A DNA stretch of 15,014 nt from Bacteroidaceae bacterium (GTDB taxonomy: Bacteria > Bacteroidota > Bacteroidia > Bacteroidales > CHK158-818). The notes below the pieces were generated by a model. The model saw only the letters and a list, made by a program, of their open reading frames with translations, ran no database searches and was not told the origin of the DNA. Positions within the stretch are counted from its first letter, which is position 1; the number at the start of each line of letters is the position of its first letter. The stretch spans positions 1-15,014 of the forward strand of contig JAFUKV010000008.1 in assembly GCA_017467745.1 (NCBI GenBank). The letters are read 5' to 3'. Made by a program: the position numbers and the translations under genes. This document shows, piece by piece, positions 1 to 6,716 of the stretch.

Positions 1-240
1 AACGCTGTGCACGTGAGCGTTTATAAAGACCATTATGAAATAGATCAGGTTATAGATGGCGAAACGGTAGCGGAAGTGCTCGATTATGTGCAATTTAATC
101 CGAAAAAAATGGTGCGAACGGTAGAGACATGGGTTACCTCTTCTATGAAAGCTGGTATTATTACCCCCGAAGAGGGTCGTGAATTCTTGTCGAATTATCG
201 GTCGGGATTGTACGGTTACACTTATTTGGAAAAAGATTAA
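1..240 (+). CDS. speA: Biosynthetic arginine decarboxylase, C-terminal end (partial)
   Basis: Reading frame 1 is open from the first base, so the gene begins upstream; 79 residues and the stop codon are present. The segment matches the C-terminal tail of the roughly 630-residue biosynthetic arginine decarboxylase family: a helical stretch (VAEVLDYVQFNPKKMV), then EEGREFLSNYRSGLYGYTYLE just before the stop, as I recall from Bacteroidales SpeA. The enzyme is PLP-dependent, converts arginine to agmatine, and starts polyamine synthesis in the cytoplasm. The PLP-binding and catalytic parts lie outside the window. GTG codons at 7 and 13 could be taken as starts but are internal to this frame. A hairpin terminator follows about 30 bases after the stop. 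The family call is recognition of the tail only. Confidence 0.85.
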   Translation, partial: NAVHVSVYKDHYEIDQVIDGETVAEVLDYVQFNPKKMVRTVETWVTSSMKAGIITPEEGREFLSNYRSGLYGYTYLEKD

Positions 241-267
241 ATTTCTCTTGTAAAGATATTTATGTTT

Positions 268-304
268 GGAGGGTGTTTTGTTTCTTGGTGCAAAATACCC
301 TTTT
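268..304 (+). terminator. Rho-independent terminator after speA
   Basis: A 10-bp stem pairs 271-280 (GGGTGTTTTG) with 291-300 (CAAAATACCC), with one G-U wobble and a 10-base loop. It is followed by TTTT at 301-304, and flanking bases 268-270 can extend the stem. It lies 30 nt after the arginine decarboxylase stop. The rest of the spacer to 513 is AT-rich and holds only a small 6-bp hairpin (371-376/383-388) with no clear role. Confidence 0.75.
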
Positions 305-513
305 CATATTATGGGGGATAAACGTAATTGTTGAGTTTGTTTGATAATAAGAGTTTATTTTGGATTTTCAACGGTTTGAAGTAACCGTCGGAGGAAAATT
401 TTGGTGGGGCGTTTGAGAAATAGAAGTAACAATTTAACCGATTGTGATAATTTTATCGAATTGCAGTGTTATACAGTCAAGTAACTTATAACATCATTTA
501 TAATTATTAGTGC

Positions 514-966
514 TTACATGTTCTTTACCATTACGTAGTTTTTAAGAAAGATTCCTTGTTTTTCAACTTTCTGCGGTCTAATTATCTTATATCCTCGTTT
601 TTCAAAGAATGGTTTGGCTGTGATTGACGCATGAACGATAATAGATTTTGTTTCTATTTCGTTCTCAATCCGATTGCATATCGCAGTTGCCACACCTCTA
701 CCTTGAAAATCTTTATGAACATACAGCCTGTTCAAATATCCTGTTTCATCAATATCTCCAAAGCCTATAATCAATTTATTTTCAGCGGCAACAAGAGTAA
801 GATGTTTTTGCAACGAAGTATCCCATTCTTCCCGATCAATATTTCCTGTTGCCCATACGTTTAGTTGCTCCTCAGTATAATCTTTTATATTTACAGCATG
901 AACTGTTTCATAAAACAATCGTGCAATTTGTTCTAAATCGGTAGATTTATATCGCCTTATTTCCAT
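514..966 (-). CDS. GNAT family N-acetyltransferase, YafP-like
   Basis: This 150-residue protein has the length and layout of a single-domain GNAT enzyme, which transfers an acetyl group from acetyl-CoA to an amine. Motif A, the acetyl-CoA pyrophosphate loop, is at residues 79-95 (NRLYVHKDFQGRGVATA, with Q88-G-R-G-V-A93). The C-terminal part (ASITAKPFFEKRGYKIIR, about 113-130, then a KVEKQG stretch) closely resembles E. coli YafP as I recall it, where ASITAKPFFE is also present. The substrate is unknown. The gene is transcribed alone, between the doxX terminator upstream and a long spacer downstream. The ATG at 966 is chosen because a promoter-like -7 element ends only 5 nt before it, leaving no room for an earlier start. 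Confidence 0.88.
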   Translation of the reverse strand: MEIRRYKSTDLEQIARLFYETVHAVNIKDYTEEQLNVWATGNIDREEWDTSLQKHLTLVAAENKLIIGFGDIDETGYLNRLYVHKDFQGRGVATAICNRIENEIETKSIIVHASITAKPFFEKRGYKIIRPQKVEKQGIFLKNYVMVKNM

Positions 967-971
967 AGTTG

Positions 972-979
972 CAAAGTTA
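972..979 (-). promoter_or_regulatory. Bacteroides-type -7 element for the GNAT gene
   Basis: On the minus strand this reads TAACTTTG, an exact match to the Bacteroides -7 consensus TAnnTTTG. It ends 5 nt before the ATG, so transcription would start at or just before the start codon, giving a leaderless or near-leaderless mRNA. No correctly spaced TTG (-33) box is clear, because the upstream DNA is the doxX terminator. Confidence 0.5.
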
Positions 980-980
980 T

Positions 981-1018
981 AAAAAGAGCGTTTGTTGTTT
1001 GTAACAAACGCTCTTTTT
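981..1018 (-). terminator. Perfect 16-bp terminator hairpin after doxX
   Basis: Bases 981-996 (AAAAAGAGCGTTTGTT) pair perfectly with 1003-1018 around a 6-base loop. On the minus strand the stem ends in TTTTT, 56 nt downstream of the doxX stop, so it should terminate doxX. The A/T-flanked symmetry lets it work on both strands. It sits directly against the -7 element of the next gene. Confidence 0.85.
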
Positions 1019-1073
1019 GTTTAGGCGGTTATTTTTATTACCGTGTTGTGGTAAGCATTTATGCTTTATTTCC

Positions 1074-1517
1074 TTATTCTAAGGCGCATTTTTGCAGAAT
1101 AGAAGCAGAGATGTATTTATCGGTAGAATATTTGCCGGGACCTAAAATGAAAATTGCCGCATATATGCCTATATACATCAAAGGTAATTCTATCGTGTTC
1201 ATTTTTATTTCCGGAAAGGTAAAGAACGCCGCTATTGTCATTGAGAAAATCAATGGCAGTACCGCTAAACGGGTAAATAACCCCAATATAAGCAAAACGG
1301 AACAACCGGCTTCGCAAAGAATAATCATAATAAGAGACCATTTGCTGCCTAACCCGATAGGGTCGGGAAACGTTGATTCTAATGAAGAAAAATTCATAAT
1401 TTTCTCTATTCCGTGTGTCAGCATCATAAAGCCGACAAATAAACGCAAGAATAGAGCGGCTAAATCTGTCCATTTGTCGCAGGACAGAAAGCATGAAATT
1501 TGTTTACAGCTTTTCAT
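1074..1517 (-). CDS. DoxX family membrane protein
   Basis: A small integral membrane protein of 147 residues with about four hydrophobic helices (roughly 19-37, 59-81, 84-103, 110-126). The DoxX/DoxD family signature is visible: an N-terminal LFLRLFVGFMMLTHGIEKI helix, a loop of FPDPIGLGSKWSL type, and a GPGKYSTDKY end. Family members sit in the inner membrane. Some have been linked to quinone-dependent oxidation or to redox-stress complexes, but for most the function is unknown, and nothing here narrows it. It is a single-gene unit, divergent from the LacI-type regulator at 1879 across about 360 bp, and ends at the hairpin at 981-1018. A strict TAnnTTTG element was not found upstream. The ATG at 1517 is the first start in frame before the first helix. 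Confidence 0.87.
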   Translation of the reverse strand: MKSCKQISCFLSCDKWTDLAALFLRLFVGFMMLTHGIEKIMNFSSLESTFPDPIGLGSKWSLIMIILCEAGCSVLLILGLFTRLAVLPLIFSMTIAAFFTFPEIKMNTIELPLMYIGIYAAIFILGPGKYSTDKYISASILQKCALE

Positions 1518-1643
1518 CTTGTATATATTAGTTTGTATTTATAAATAAAACAGTTAAATCGGACGAAAGTTCCGGCCTGTTACAATAAAATAGAAAACGG
1601 CGATTTTTTATAAAGGTGTGGAGCGAAAATTCGGGTTGTATCG

Positions 1644-1692
1644 CTTTCTATAAATTTGTACAAGAATTTAGTAGGGGCGGGAGTATAGAAAG
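1644..1692. repeat. 9-bp inverted repeat in the doxX/lacI-type divergent spacer
   Basis: CTTTCTATA at 1644-1652 is the exact reverse complement of TATAGAAAG at 1684-1692, with 31 bases between. It lies just upstream of the promoter candidate at 1709-1739, and could be paired half-sites for a regulator or chance in AT-rich DNA. Apart from this and the promoter, the 361-bp spacer from 1518 to 1878 shows nothing I recognise. Confidence 0.3.
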
Positions 1693-1708
1693 ATTTATCT
1701 CGTTTTTA

Positions 1709-1739
1709 TTGTAGCGGATTAATAAAAGACTTATCTTCG
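1709..1739 (+). promoter_or_regulatory. Candidate promoter for the LacI-type regulator
   Basis: TTG at 1709-1711, a 20-nt spacer, then TATCTTCG at 1732-1739. This fits the Bacteroides TTTG-N19-21-TAnnTTTG pattern with one mismatch in the -7 box. Transcription would begin near 1746, leaving a leader of about 130 nt before the ATG at 1879. An imperfect stem, TTTTATT/AATAAAA (1704-1710/1721-1727), overlaps it. Confidence 0.5.
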
Positions 1740-1878
1740 CCAAATACGAATGGAAGAAAGCTGTTAGAATACTTGCGTAGTTTTTTAGAATATTTCTATT
1801 ACGGTTATAATTATCCTAATAGATTGAGAAGATTTCGAGATTTTAATAATAGGGCGTTTGGTAAAATAGTGTTTGAAA

Positions 1879-2931
1879 ATGTGCGCACAACAGAAGAGAG
1901 TAACGATTAAAGATGTAGCCCGTCTTGCTAAGGTTTCGAAAGGGACGGTAGATCGTGTTATCCACAATCGGGGCGAGGTTTCGGAAGAGAGCCGGGCAAA
2001 GGTGATGGAGGTAATAGAACAGTTGGGATATAAACCCAATATGTATGCGTCTTTATTGGCTTCAAAACGAGAATATAAAATTGTGGCGTTAATTCCTGAG
2101 TTCTCGGAAGGGGAATTTTGGGAACTGATGCAGCGTGGTATATCGAAAGCTGCCCGAGAGTATGCGGAGTTTAATGTGGATATAGAAACGTTGTGCTTCG
2201 ATCAGTTCTCGTTGAATTCGTTTGAACATGCAACAGCCAGGTTATTGGTAGAATTACCGGCTGCCGTATTGATAGCTCCTTCTTTTAAATCGCTCACGGC
2301 TCAATTTGTAGAGCAGCTTCGCATAAACGGAATCCCGTTTGCGTATGTGGATTCTAAGATAGACGATTCGGATTATTTGTCGTTTTTCGGAATGCCTCTG
2401 TTTGAAAGCGGTTATCTGGGCGCAGATTTGTTGGTAGGTCGTCAAGCGGCAGAGGAGGTTGCTTATTTTCGTATTCATCGTCCGGAAGATACGGCTAATA
2501 CTACGGCTATTCGGAGGGAGGGTTTTTTCTCCTATATGCGTGAGTTTTATCCGCAGTGTAAAATTTACAGTCAGTTTTTATTGCCTTATGACCAAGAGTC
2601 TAATGAACAGATTTTAGATTTGTTTTTTGAAAAACATCCTCATATTCAGCATTTAATTACGTTTAACTCTCGAGCTTTTATTTTGGCCGATTATTTGAAA
2701 AAAAGAGTGCTTGACAATAAAATATTGGTAGGATATGATATGTTGGAGAGCAATATCGCTTGTTTGAGAGAAGGCGTCATTACATATTTGATAACTCAAC
2801 GAATAGAGAATCAGGGATATGAAGGAATTAAGTCATTGTGCGATAAATTACTTTTTCATAATGACCCGCCGAAATTGAACAATTATATGTCGATGGATAT
2901 TTTAACCCGATATAATGTAAATTATTATTGA
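1879..2931 (+). CDS. LacI family transcriptional regulator
   Basis: A 350-residue DNA-binding regulator with a normal LacI-family length. The N-terminal helix-turn-helix and hinge helix are clear: VTIKDVARLAKVSKGTVDRV at about residues 8-27, then VIEQLGYKPNMYASLLA around 45-61. The rest is a type 1 periplasmic-binding-protein-like effector domain starting at KIVALIPEF. Its end carries the GYDML...CLREGVITYLI..R..NQGYEGIK pattern typical of sugar-sensing members. Such proteins bind operators as dimers and respond to a sugar or related ligand; the ligand cannot be read from this sequence. A TTG at 1873 is in frame, but ATG at 1879 is preferred. No sugar operon adjoins it, so its targets may be elsewhere. 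It converges on the DUF3256 gene with a 33-bp gap. Confidence 0.9.
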   Translation: MCAQQKRVTIKDVARLAKVSKGTVDRVIHNRGEVSEESRAKVMEVIEQLGYKPNMYASLLASKREYKIVALIPEFSEGEFWELMQRGISKAAREYAEFNVDIETLCFDQFSLNSFEHATARLLVELPAAVLIAPSFKSLTAQFVEQLRINGIPFAYVDSKIDDSDYLSFFGMPLFESGYLGADLLVGRQAAEEVAYFRIHRPEDTANTTAIRREGFFSYMREFYPQCKIYSQFLLPYDQESNEQILDLFFEKHPHIQHLITFNSRAFILADYLKKRVLDNKILVGYDMLESNIACLREGVITYLITQRIENQGYEGIKSLCDKLLFHNDPPKLNNYMSMDILTRYNVNYY

Positions 2932-2964
2932 TGAGGAGTGTGAGCCGGATTTTTACAAGTATTA

Positions 2965-3606
2965 TTACTGTTCTGTTTTTTTGAATTTTTTACCTGTCCA
3001 TTTGTAACGCACAGGGGTGTCTGATAGATATGGTTTTATCTGAGAGAGAATCTCTTCCGGCAAATAATCTTTTATGCTATGTTCGGCAACAATTTCATTA
3101 CGATCTTTTTCAAAAGAGAATTTCATTAACCATGTATCTAATAACGAAATGGCTTCTTTGTAATTTTTTGATTTTCGTTGTTCTGTATAGGCGAAATCAT
3201 CTATATCGGGGACGTTCCATATCGAAGAAAGTTCCATATCTTCCCAATTGGTGGTATAAAAATTTATTCGACTGTCGTATGCCGGTGCGGCGACGGTATT
3301 GATTATGCCTATGATAATAGTATCTTTATAAGGTAATATTTTCAGTTGCATGATAGACTGTTCGGAGAGAGAAACTTCAAGAAAATTGTCGGACAAGGAT
3401 GTAATGCGCGAATTTCCGCCGAATCTGTTCCGGACATTGTCTTGCCTGTCCAGTTTCGCGAAATCTATCATATCTTTTCGGTTGTTTACCGTCAGTTGGG
3501 GAATTAAATCGTCGGGCATCATAATCAACATAGACGATGCGTTTTGCGATTGAGCTGCAACCGAAACTCCCCATAATGCGAGATACAAAAGTATAACTTT
3601 ATACAT
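2965..3606 (-). CDS. DUF3256 family exported protein
   Basis: A 213-residue protein starting at the ATG at 3606, which opens a clear signal peptide (YKVILLYLALWGVSVAA, likely cut after residue 18) before QSQNASSMLIMMPDDLIPQL. The order signal peptide, 'MPDD..P.L..N.R.D.IDF', 'NRFGGNSRITSLSDNFLEVSLS', and a C-terminal 'LPEEILSQIKPYLSDTPVRYKW' matches the Bacteroidales-specific DUF3256 family as I know it. Its function is unknown, and it should act in the periplasm or on the cell surface. The frame stays open upstream to 3738, but that extension is rejected: it crosses a -7 promoter element at 3625-3632 and a hairpin, and would bury the signal peptide. It is a single-gene unit, convergent with the LacI-type gene. 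Confidence 0.85.
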   Translation of the reverse strand: MYKVILLYLALWGVSVAAQSQNASSMLIMMPDDLIPQLTVNNRKDMIDFAKLDRQDNVRNRFGGNSRITSLSDNFLEVSLSEQSIMQLKILPYKDTIIIGIINTVAAPAYDSRINFYTTNWEDMELSSIWNVPDIDDFAYTEQRKSKNYKEAISLLDTWLMKFSFEKDRNEIVAEHSIKDYLPEEILSQIKPYLSDTPVRYKWTGKKFKKTEQ

Positions 3607-3624
3607 AACTCCATATTTTATAAA

Positions 3625-3632
3625 CAAAGGTA
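3625..3632 (-). promoter_or_regulatory. Bacteroides-type -7 element for the DUF3256 gene
   Basis: The minus strand reads TACCTTTG, an exact TAnnTTTG match, 18 nt upstream of the ATG at 3606. This supports the short, signal-peptide start. A -33 TTG at the expected distance is not evident. Confidence 0.5.
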
Positions 3633-3692
3633 CAACAATTTCTTTATATACGGAAGAGCGTGAAAGATGATTTGAGAAACAGATGATTAAAG

Positions 3693-3726
3693 GGATTTTC
3701 GCGGCGTACAAACGCCGCGAAAATCC
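3693..3726. terminator. Perfect 15-bp GC-rich hairpin between nucleotidase and DUF3256 genes
   Basis: GGATTTTCGCGGCGT (3693-3707) pairs without mismatch with 3712-3726 around the loop ACAA. It lies 93 nt after the deoxyribonucleotidase stop on the minus strand, so a terminator role for that gene is the simplest reading. No uninterrupted T-run follows on either strand, although the stem contains TTTT/AAAA blocks. It could instead be a processing or repeat-type hairpin. Confidence 0.55.
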
Positions 3727-3819
3727 ATAAAAAGTCAATTGAGGCCTGAGCCTCGTTATATGGTTGAGATCGATAGAACGATAAGTATTTGGTTGTTTAA
3801 TCTGTTGTTATATAATAGA

Positions 3820-4332
3820 TTACAAAATGCTTGTAATCTCCTTCCAAGAATACACCCTTTCTAACTTCTCATCATTTACCTGTAAATTGTGAGGCTGGGT
3901 GAAAAGTATTTTCTGTCCTTCAAAGACATTGAGATTTTTGATGTGGTCATCAATCATGATGTCTCCCCCTATGCCCTGCTTGCTTCCGCAAAAAATCATC
4001 TGTTTCCAAGAAATGAAGGGAAAATGTTCTCCGAGCCAGTCGTATTTCTCTATCAAGCTATCGGGAAATTCGGTTGCGGAAGAAACTATCATCACATCGT
4101 ATTTTCCGTTCAGATATTTCAAGCCTTCTACGCTATCTTTCATCACCGGTGCAGTGCGAAAGAACCGTTTGCCTTGTATGAATTGCTTGAAAGAGGGAAA
4201 AGCCTCTTCTTCCAACCTGCCAGTCAGGCTTTGTATATCGACTTTAATGCCTGATTCCTTGTATTCATACGCTACCATGTGAGGGTAAATGTCGGCTAAA
4301 ACACCATCCATGTCTACTAAAACTCTTTTCAT
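3820..4332 (-). CDS. 5'(3')-deoxyribonucleotidase, HAD superfamily (NT5C type)
   Basis: A 170-residue HAD hydrolase. Motif I is VLVDMDGVLAD with D7 as nucleophile and D9 as acid/base. Motif II lies in VMIVSSATEFPDS (S84/S85). The motif III region is SWKQMIFCGSKQGIGG, and motif IV is DIMIDDH (D128, D129). The DMDGVLAD start, FFRTAPVMKDSVEGLKYL and the WKQMIFCG.K segment are characteristic of the cytosolic pyrimidine 5'(3')-deoxynucleotidase family. That family removes phosphate from dUMP, dTMP and similar monophosphates in nucleotide-pool control. ATG at 4332 matches the usual start; ATG at 4338, two codons earlier, is also possible. It diverges from the DeoR-type regulator, which might control it. 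Confidence 0.88.
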   Translation of the reverse strand: MKRVLVDMDGVLADIYPHMVAYEYKESGIKVDIQSLTGRLEEEAFPSFKQFIQGKRFFRTAPVMKDSVEGLKYLNGKYDVMIVSSATEFPDSLIEKYDWLGEHFPFISWKQMIFCGSKQGIGGDIMIDDHIKNLNVFEGQKILFTQPHNLQVNDEKLERVYSWKEITSIL

Positions 4333-4420
4333 AATCAATTAGATATTTAACGTTTATTATTATAGATATAAAGCATATGTCTTTTCATTAGCCGGTGCGT
4401 CATGGAACGACACAATGCAT

Positions 4421-4489
4421 ATATTCGTGTTATGGAATATCGGAATTCTCAAAAACCGCAAAACTGAACAAAATGCCGCATAAAATGCC
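4421..4489. repeat. Operator-like short repeats in the nucleotidase/DeoR-type spacer
   Basis: Two signals sit between the divergent genes. ATATTC (4421-4426) and GAATAT (4435-4440) form an inverted repeat with an 8-base gap. AAAATGCC occurs twice as a direct repeat (4470-4477 and 4482-4489), one 12-nt period apart, ending right at the -33 box of the regulator's promoter. DeoR-type proteins often bind short repeated sites and regulate themselves, so these are plausible operators. The repeats are short and could be chance. Confidence 0.3.
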
Positions 4490-4519
4490 TTGTATTTTGA
4501 TTAAAAGTATTTATATTTG
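4490..4519 (+). promoter_or_regulatory. Promoter of the DeoR-type regulator
   Basis: TTG at 4490-4492, a 19-nt spacer, and TATATTTG at 4512-4519: the -7 box is exact and the spacing ideal for a Bacteroides vegetative promoter. Transcription would start near 4525, giving a leader of only about 10-25 nt depending on the start codon. This is the best promoter match in the window. Confidence 0.7.
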
Positions 4520-4548
4520 CGGATATAGGCAAATTTATGTGCGGTATT

Positions 4549-5298
4549 ATGCAAAAAGAAGAAAGACAAAAATACATTTTAGGCCAAATTTGTCAAGCGA
4601 ATAGGGTATGCGTGACTACTCTCAGCCGGGAGTTGGATGTGTCGGACGACACCGTGCGCCGAGACCTCACGGAATTGGACAAAAAAGGGTTGCTTACGAA
4701 AGTACATGGCGGTGCAGTGCCCAATTCGGGCATCTCTATCCGGTATGTTGACCGACTTAATGCGGATATGAGAGAAAAGCAACAGATGGCAGCTAAGGTG
4801 ATACCCTTGTTGAGCAAGAATGATGTGGTTTTGTTGGATGGCGGAACGTCCAATTTAGAAGTCGCCCTGCAAATCCCACAAGACTTTCCATTGACTGTCT
4901 TCACCAATAGTTTTCCCATAGCCAATGCTCTGATGGATTGTCCACACGTCGACTTGAATTTTATCGGAGGAAAGGTTTTGCCCGATTCGCAGGTGACCGT
5001 AGGATTGCCGGTTTTCAAATCTCTTCAAGAAATCAGGCCTGATTGGACTATTATAGGCATTAGCGACATCCATCCCATTGAGGGATTGACCTGTCCGGAT
5101 AGAGAGGAAGCAATGATAAAGAGAGCGATGATGGAAAGAGGCGAGAAAAACATTGTTCTTGCTGGTAGTTGTAAATTGAATAAGGCAAGAACTTATAAGG
5201 TGGCGGGATTGAGCGACTTGGATTACCTCATCACCAGTGATGACAAGGTGGACTATATTAAGCAAAATTGGCCGGCATTTTCTTATCAAGTGCTCTAA
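4549..5298 (+). CDS. DeoR/GlpR family transcriptional regulator
   Basis: A 249-residue regulator of standard DeoR-family length. The N-terminal winged helix-turn-helix includes LSRELDVSDDTVRRDLTELD and the KKGLLTKVHGGAV wing. The C-terminal DeoRC phosphosugar-binding domain shows DVVLLDGGTSNLEVA, then VFTNSFPIANAL, NFIGGKV, and VLAGSCKLN near the end. Such proteins are usually repressors released by a sugar phosphate. ATG at 4549 (MQKEERQKYIL) aligns with the family's usual N-terminus; the in-frame ATG at 4537 would add four residues (MCGI). The gene is monocistronic and divergent from the deoxyribonucleotidase, with a near-consensus promoter and possible operator repeats upstream. The ligand is not readable. 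A deoxysugar phosphate would fit the neighbour but is only inference. Confidence 0.9.
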   Translation: MQKEERQKYILGQICQANRVCVTTLSRELDVSDDTVRRDLTELDKKGLLTKVHGGAVPNSGISIRYVDRLNADMREKQQMAAKVIPLLSKNDVVLLDGGTSNLEVALQIPQDFPLTVFTNSFPIANALMDCPHVDLNFIGGKVLPDSQVTVGLPVFKSLQEIRPDWTIIGISDIHPIEGLTCPDREEAMIKRAMMERGEKNIVLAGSCKLNKARTYKVAGLSDLDYLITSDDKVDYIKQNWPAFSYQVL

Positions 5299-5653
5299 TG
5301 GTATATGTACCCCAACATTTCATTAATACCAAAATATTGTCGGTTTATAACTAAATTGTAAACTATAAAATATCTAACTCTAACTTGCTTACTTTCGATT
5401 ATTAAAAGAAGATTCAGAAACATTTATAAATAAAGATAACAGGAAATATCAAGAATGTTATAAAATAGGGAAATAAAGTTGAAGTCCGTAAATAGGGGGG
5501 TATGATAATTTTGAAGAAAGGCGTTTAGAGATATGAGTAACGCCTTTCTTCAAATTGTCATATAGAGAGTGTCGGTATTAGATAAGGGTGTGTGGTATTT
5601 TTTTTTATTTCCGGTATATTATTTATGGATTATGCGGAAATGTTTTTATTTGG
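5299..5653. other. Gene-free AT-rich spacer between convergent genes
   Basis: These 355 bases separate the DeoR-type gene (plus) from the alpha/beta hydrolase (minus). Beyond the hairpin at 5502-5560 I see only AT-rich sequence, a G6 run (5495-5500) and a T9 run (5598-5606). No coding frame of convincing length or family, no RNA gene and no repeat is apparent. Confidence 0.6.
5502..5560. terminator. Long hairpin between convergent genes, probable bidirectional terminator
   Basis: TTGAAGAAAGGCGTT (5511-5525) pairs perfectly with 5539-5553. The stem extends outward with a bulge and a G-U pair using TGATAATT (5502-5509) and AATTGTCA (5553-5560). The loop is 13 bases. It is 94 nt past the hydrolase stop (minus) and about 200 nt past the DeoR-type stop (plus). 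No long T-run follows; the T-rich side of the stem may serve. Confidence 0.6.
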
Positions 5654-6703
5654 TTATTTGAGGTGATTTTGAAAAAAAGTTTCTATTTTGTCGAAAGGAA
5701 TAATGTCTGTACGGTCGTAAAGGTCGACATGACTTGCTTTTGGAATGATTAAAAGTTCTTTATTGTCGCCTTTCAATTTTTTGAATGCGTCTTCGCTGAA
5801 ATAACGAGAATGAGCTTTTTCTCCATGTATAAGAAGTACGGCATTACGAATTTCGTCGCTGTAAGTCAAGATAGGCATATTGATAAACGAAAGCGAAGAT
5901 GTTTTGTTCCATCCTCCGTTGGAGTTGAGTGAACGTTTGTGATAGCCGCGCGGTGTTTTGTAGTAAGCGTAATAGTCTTTTACAAACTGCGGCGCATCTT
6001 CCGGCAGAGGGTCTACTACACCGCCGCCAAGCTCGTAAGTGTTGTTTTTTGCGTCTTTTGTGCGTTGTGCATTAAGTTGTTTGCGAAGTTCGTAACGTGC
6101 GTCGGCATCCATTGCGTCGAAATATCCGTTAGCGTTTACGCGGCTCATATCGTACATGGTTGAGGCTACCGTCGCCTTGATACGTGTGTCGATAGCTGCT
6201 GCGTTTATAGCGAATCCTCCCCAACCGCATATACCTATGATTCCGATACGTTCAGAGTCGACATCGTTGCGTGTTGTAAGGTAATCGACCGCTGCGCAGA
6301 AATCTTCCGTATTTATGTCGGGCGAAGCGACATAGCGAGGTTCACCTCCGCTTTCGCCTGTAAAAGAGGGGTCGAAAGCGATTGTCAGGAAACCGCGCTC
6401 GGCCATTGTCTGGGCATAGAGACCGGATACTTGTTCTTTTACCGCTCCGAATGGGCCGCTTACGGCTATGGCCGGTAATTTTTCTTTACGGTTCTTCGGT
6501 ATGTATATATCGGCAGCAAGTGTGATGCCGTAACGGTTTTTGAAAGTTACTTTGTTGTGATTTATCTTATCGCTTTGCGGGAATACTTTATCCCAATTGT
6601 CTGTCAGTTCTAAGTTCTCCATATTTTTATTGTTTTCTGTTTGAGCGTAGGATGTTTCTATAACAATACCCATTAGTAAAAATGTAATAAATATCTTATT
6701 CAT
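5654..6703 (-). CDS. Exported alpha/beta hydrolase with Cys nucleophile (dienelactone hydrolase-like)
   Basis: A 349-residue protein with a signal peptide (residues 1-20, ending SYA before QTENN), so probably periplasmic. The mature part is an alpha/beta hydrolase. It has KVTFKNRYGITLAADIYIP at about 51-69, an oxyanion region around SGPFGAVKEQ (82-91), and a nucleophile elbow GIIGICGWGG with Cys159 where most relatives have Ser. The likely triad is completed by an acidic residue near HGEKAHSR (Glu295) and by His325 (PKASHVDLY). Cys in the G-x-C-x-G elbow is known from dienelactone hydrolases and related YcjY-like proteins. The substrate is unknown; an ester or thioester is likely. It lies 13 nt after the O-acetyltransferase stop, with AAAGG as a possible ribosome binding site, so the two form an operon. 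Confidence 0.85.
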   Translation of the reverse strand: MNKIFITFLLMGIVIETSYAQTENNKNMENLELTDNWDKVFPQSDKINHNKVTFKNRYGITLAADIYIPKNRKEKLPAIAVSGPFGAVKEQVSGLYAQTMAERGFLTIAFDPSFTGESGGEPRYVASPDINTEDFCAAVDYLTTRNDVDSERIGIIGICGWGGFAINAAAIDTRIKATVASTMYDMSRVNANGYFDAMDADARYELRKQLNAQRTKDAKNNTYELGGGVVDPLPEDAPQFVKDYYAYYKTPRGYHKRSLNSNGGWNKTSSLSFINMPILTYSDEIRNAVLLIHGEKAHSRYFSEDAFKKLKGDNKELLIIPKASHVDLYDRTDIIPFDKIETFFQNHLK

Positions 6704-6716
6704 GGTTATTTTGCCT

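Noticed and set aside
371..388. 6-bp hairpin ACGGTT/AACCGT in the speA-GNAT spacer
   Set aside because: Too short, with no T-run, and 126 nt past the GNAT stop on the minus strand; not convincing as a terminator or RNA element.
1048..1548. 166-codon plus-strand open frame over doxX
   Set aside because: Antisense to the DoxX gene, whose helices and family motifs are clear. The plus-strand translation has no recognisable domain.
3607..3738. Upstream extension of the DUF3256 frame
   Set aside because: It crosses a -7 promoter element and a 15-bp hairpin, and would place a clear signal peptide 44 residues inside the protein.
4593..5289. Two minus-strand open frames (141 and 144 codons) across the DeoR-type gene
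   Set aside because: Both are antisense to a gene with an intact helix-turn-helix and ligand domain, and neither resembles a known protein.
5495..5606. G6 and T9 homopolymer runs as possible phase-variation tracts
   Set aside because: Neither lies in a gene or at promoter spacing that would change expression, and the lengths are common in AT-rich spacers.
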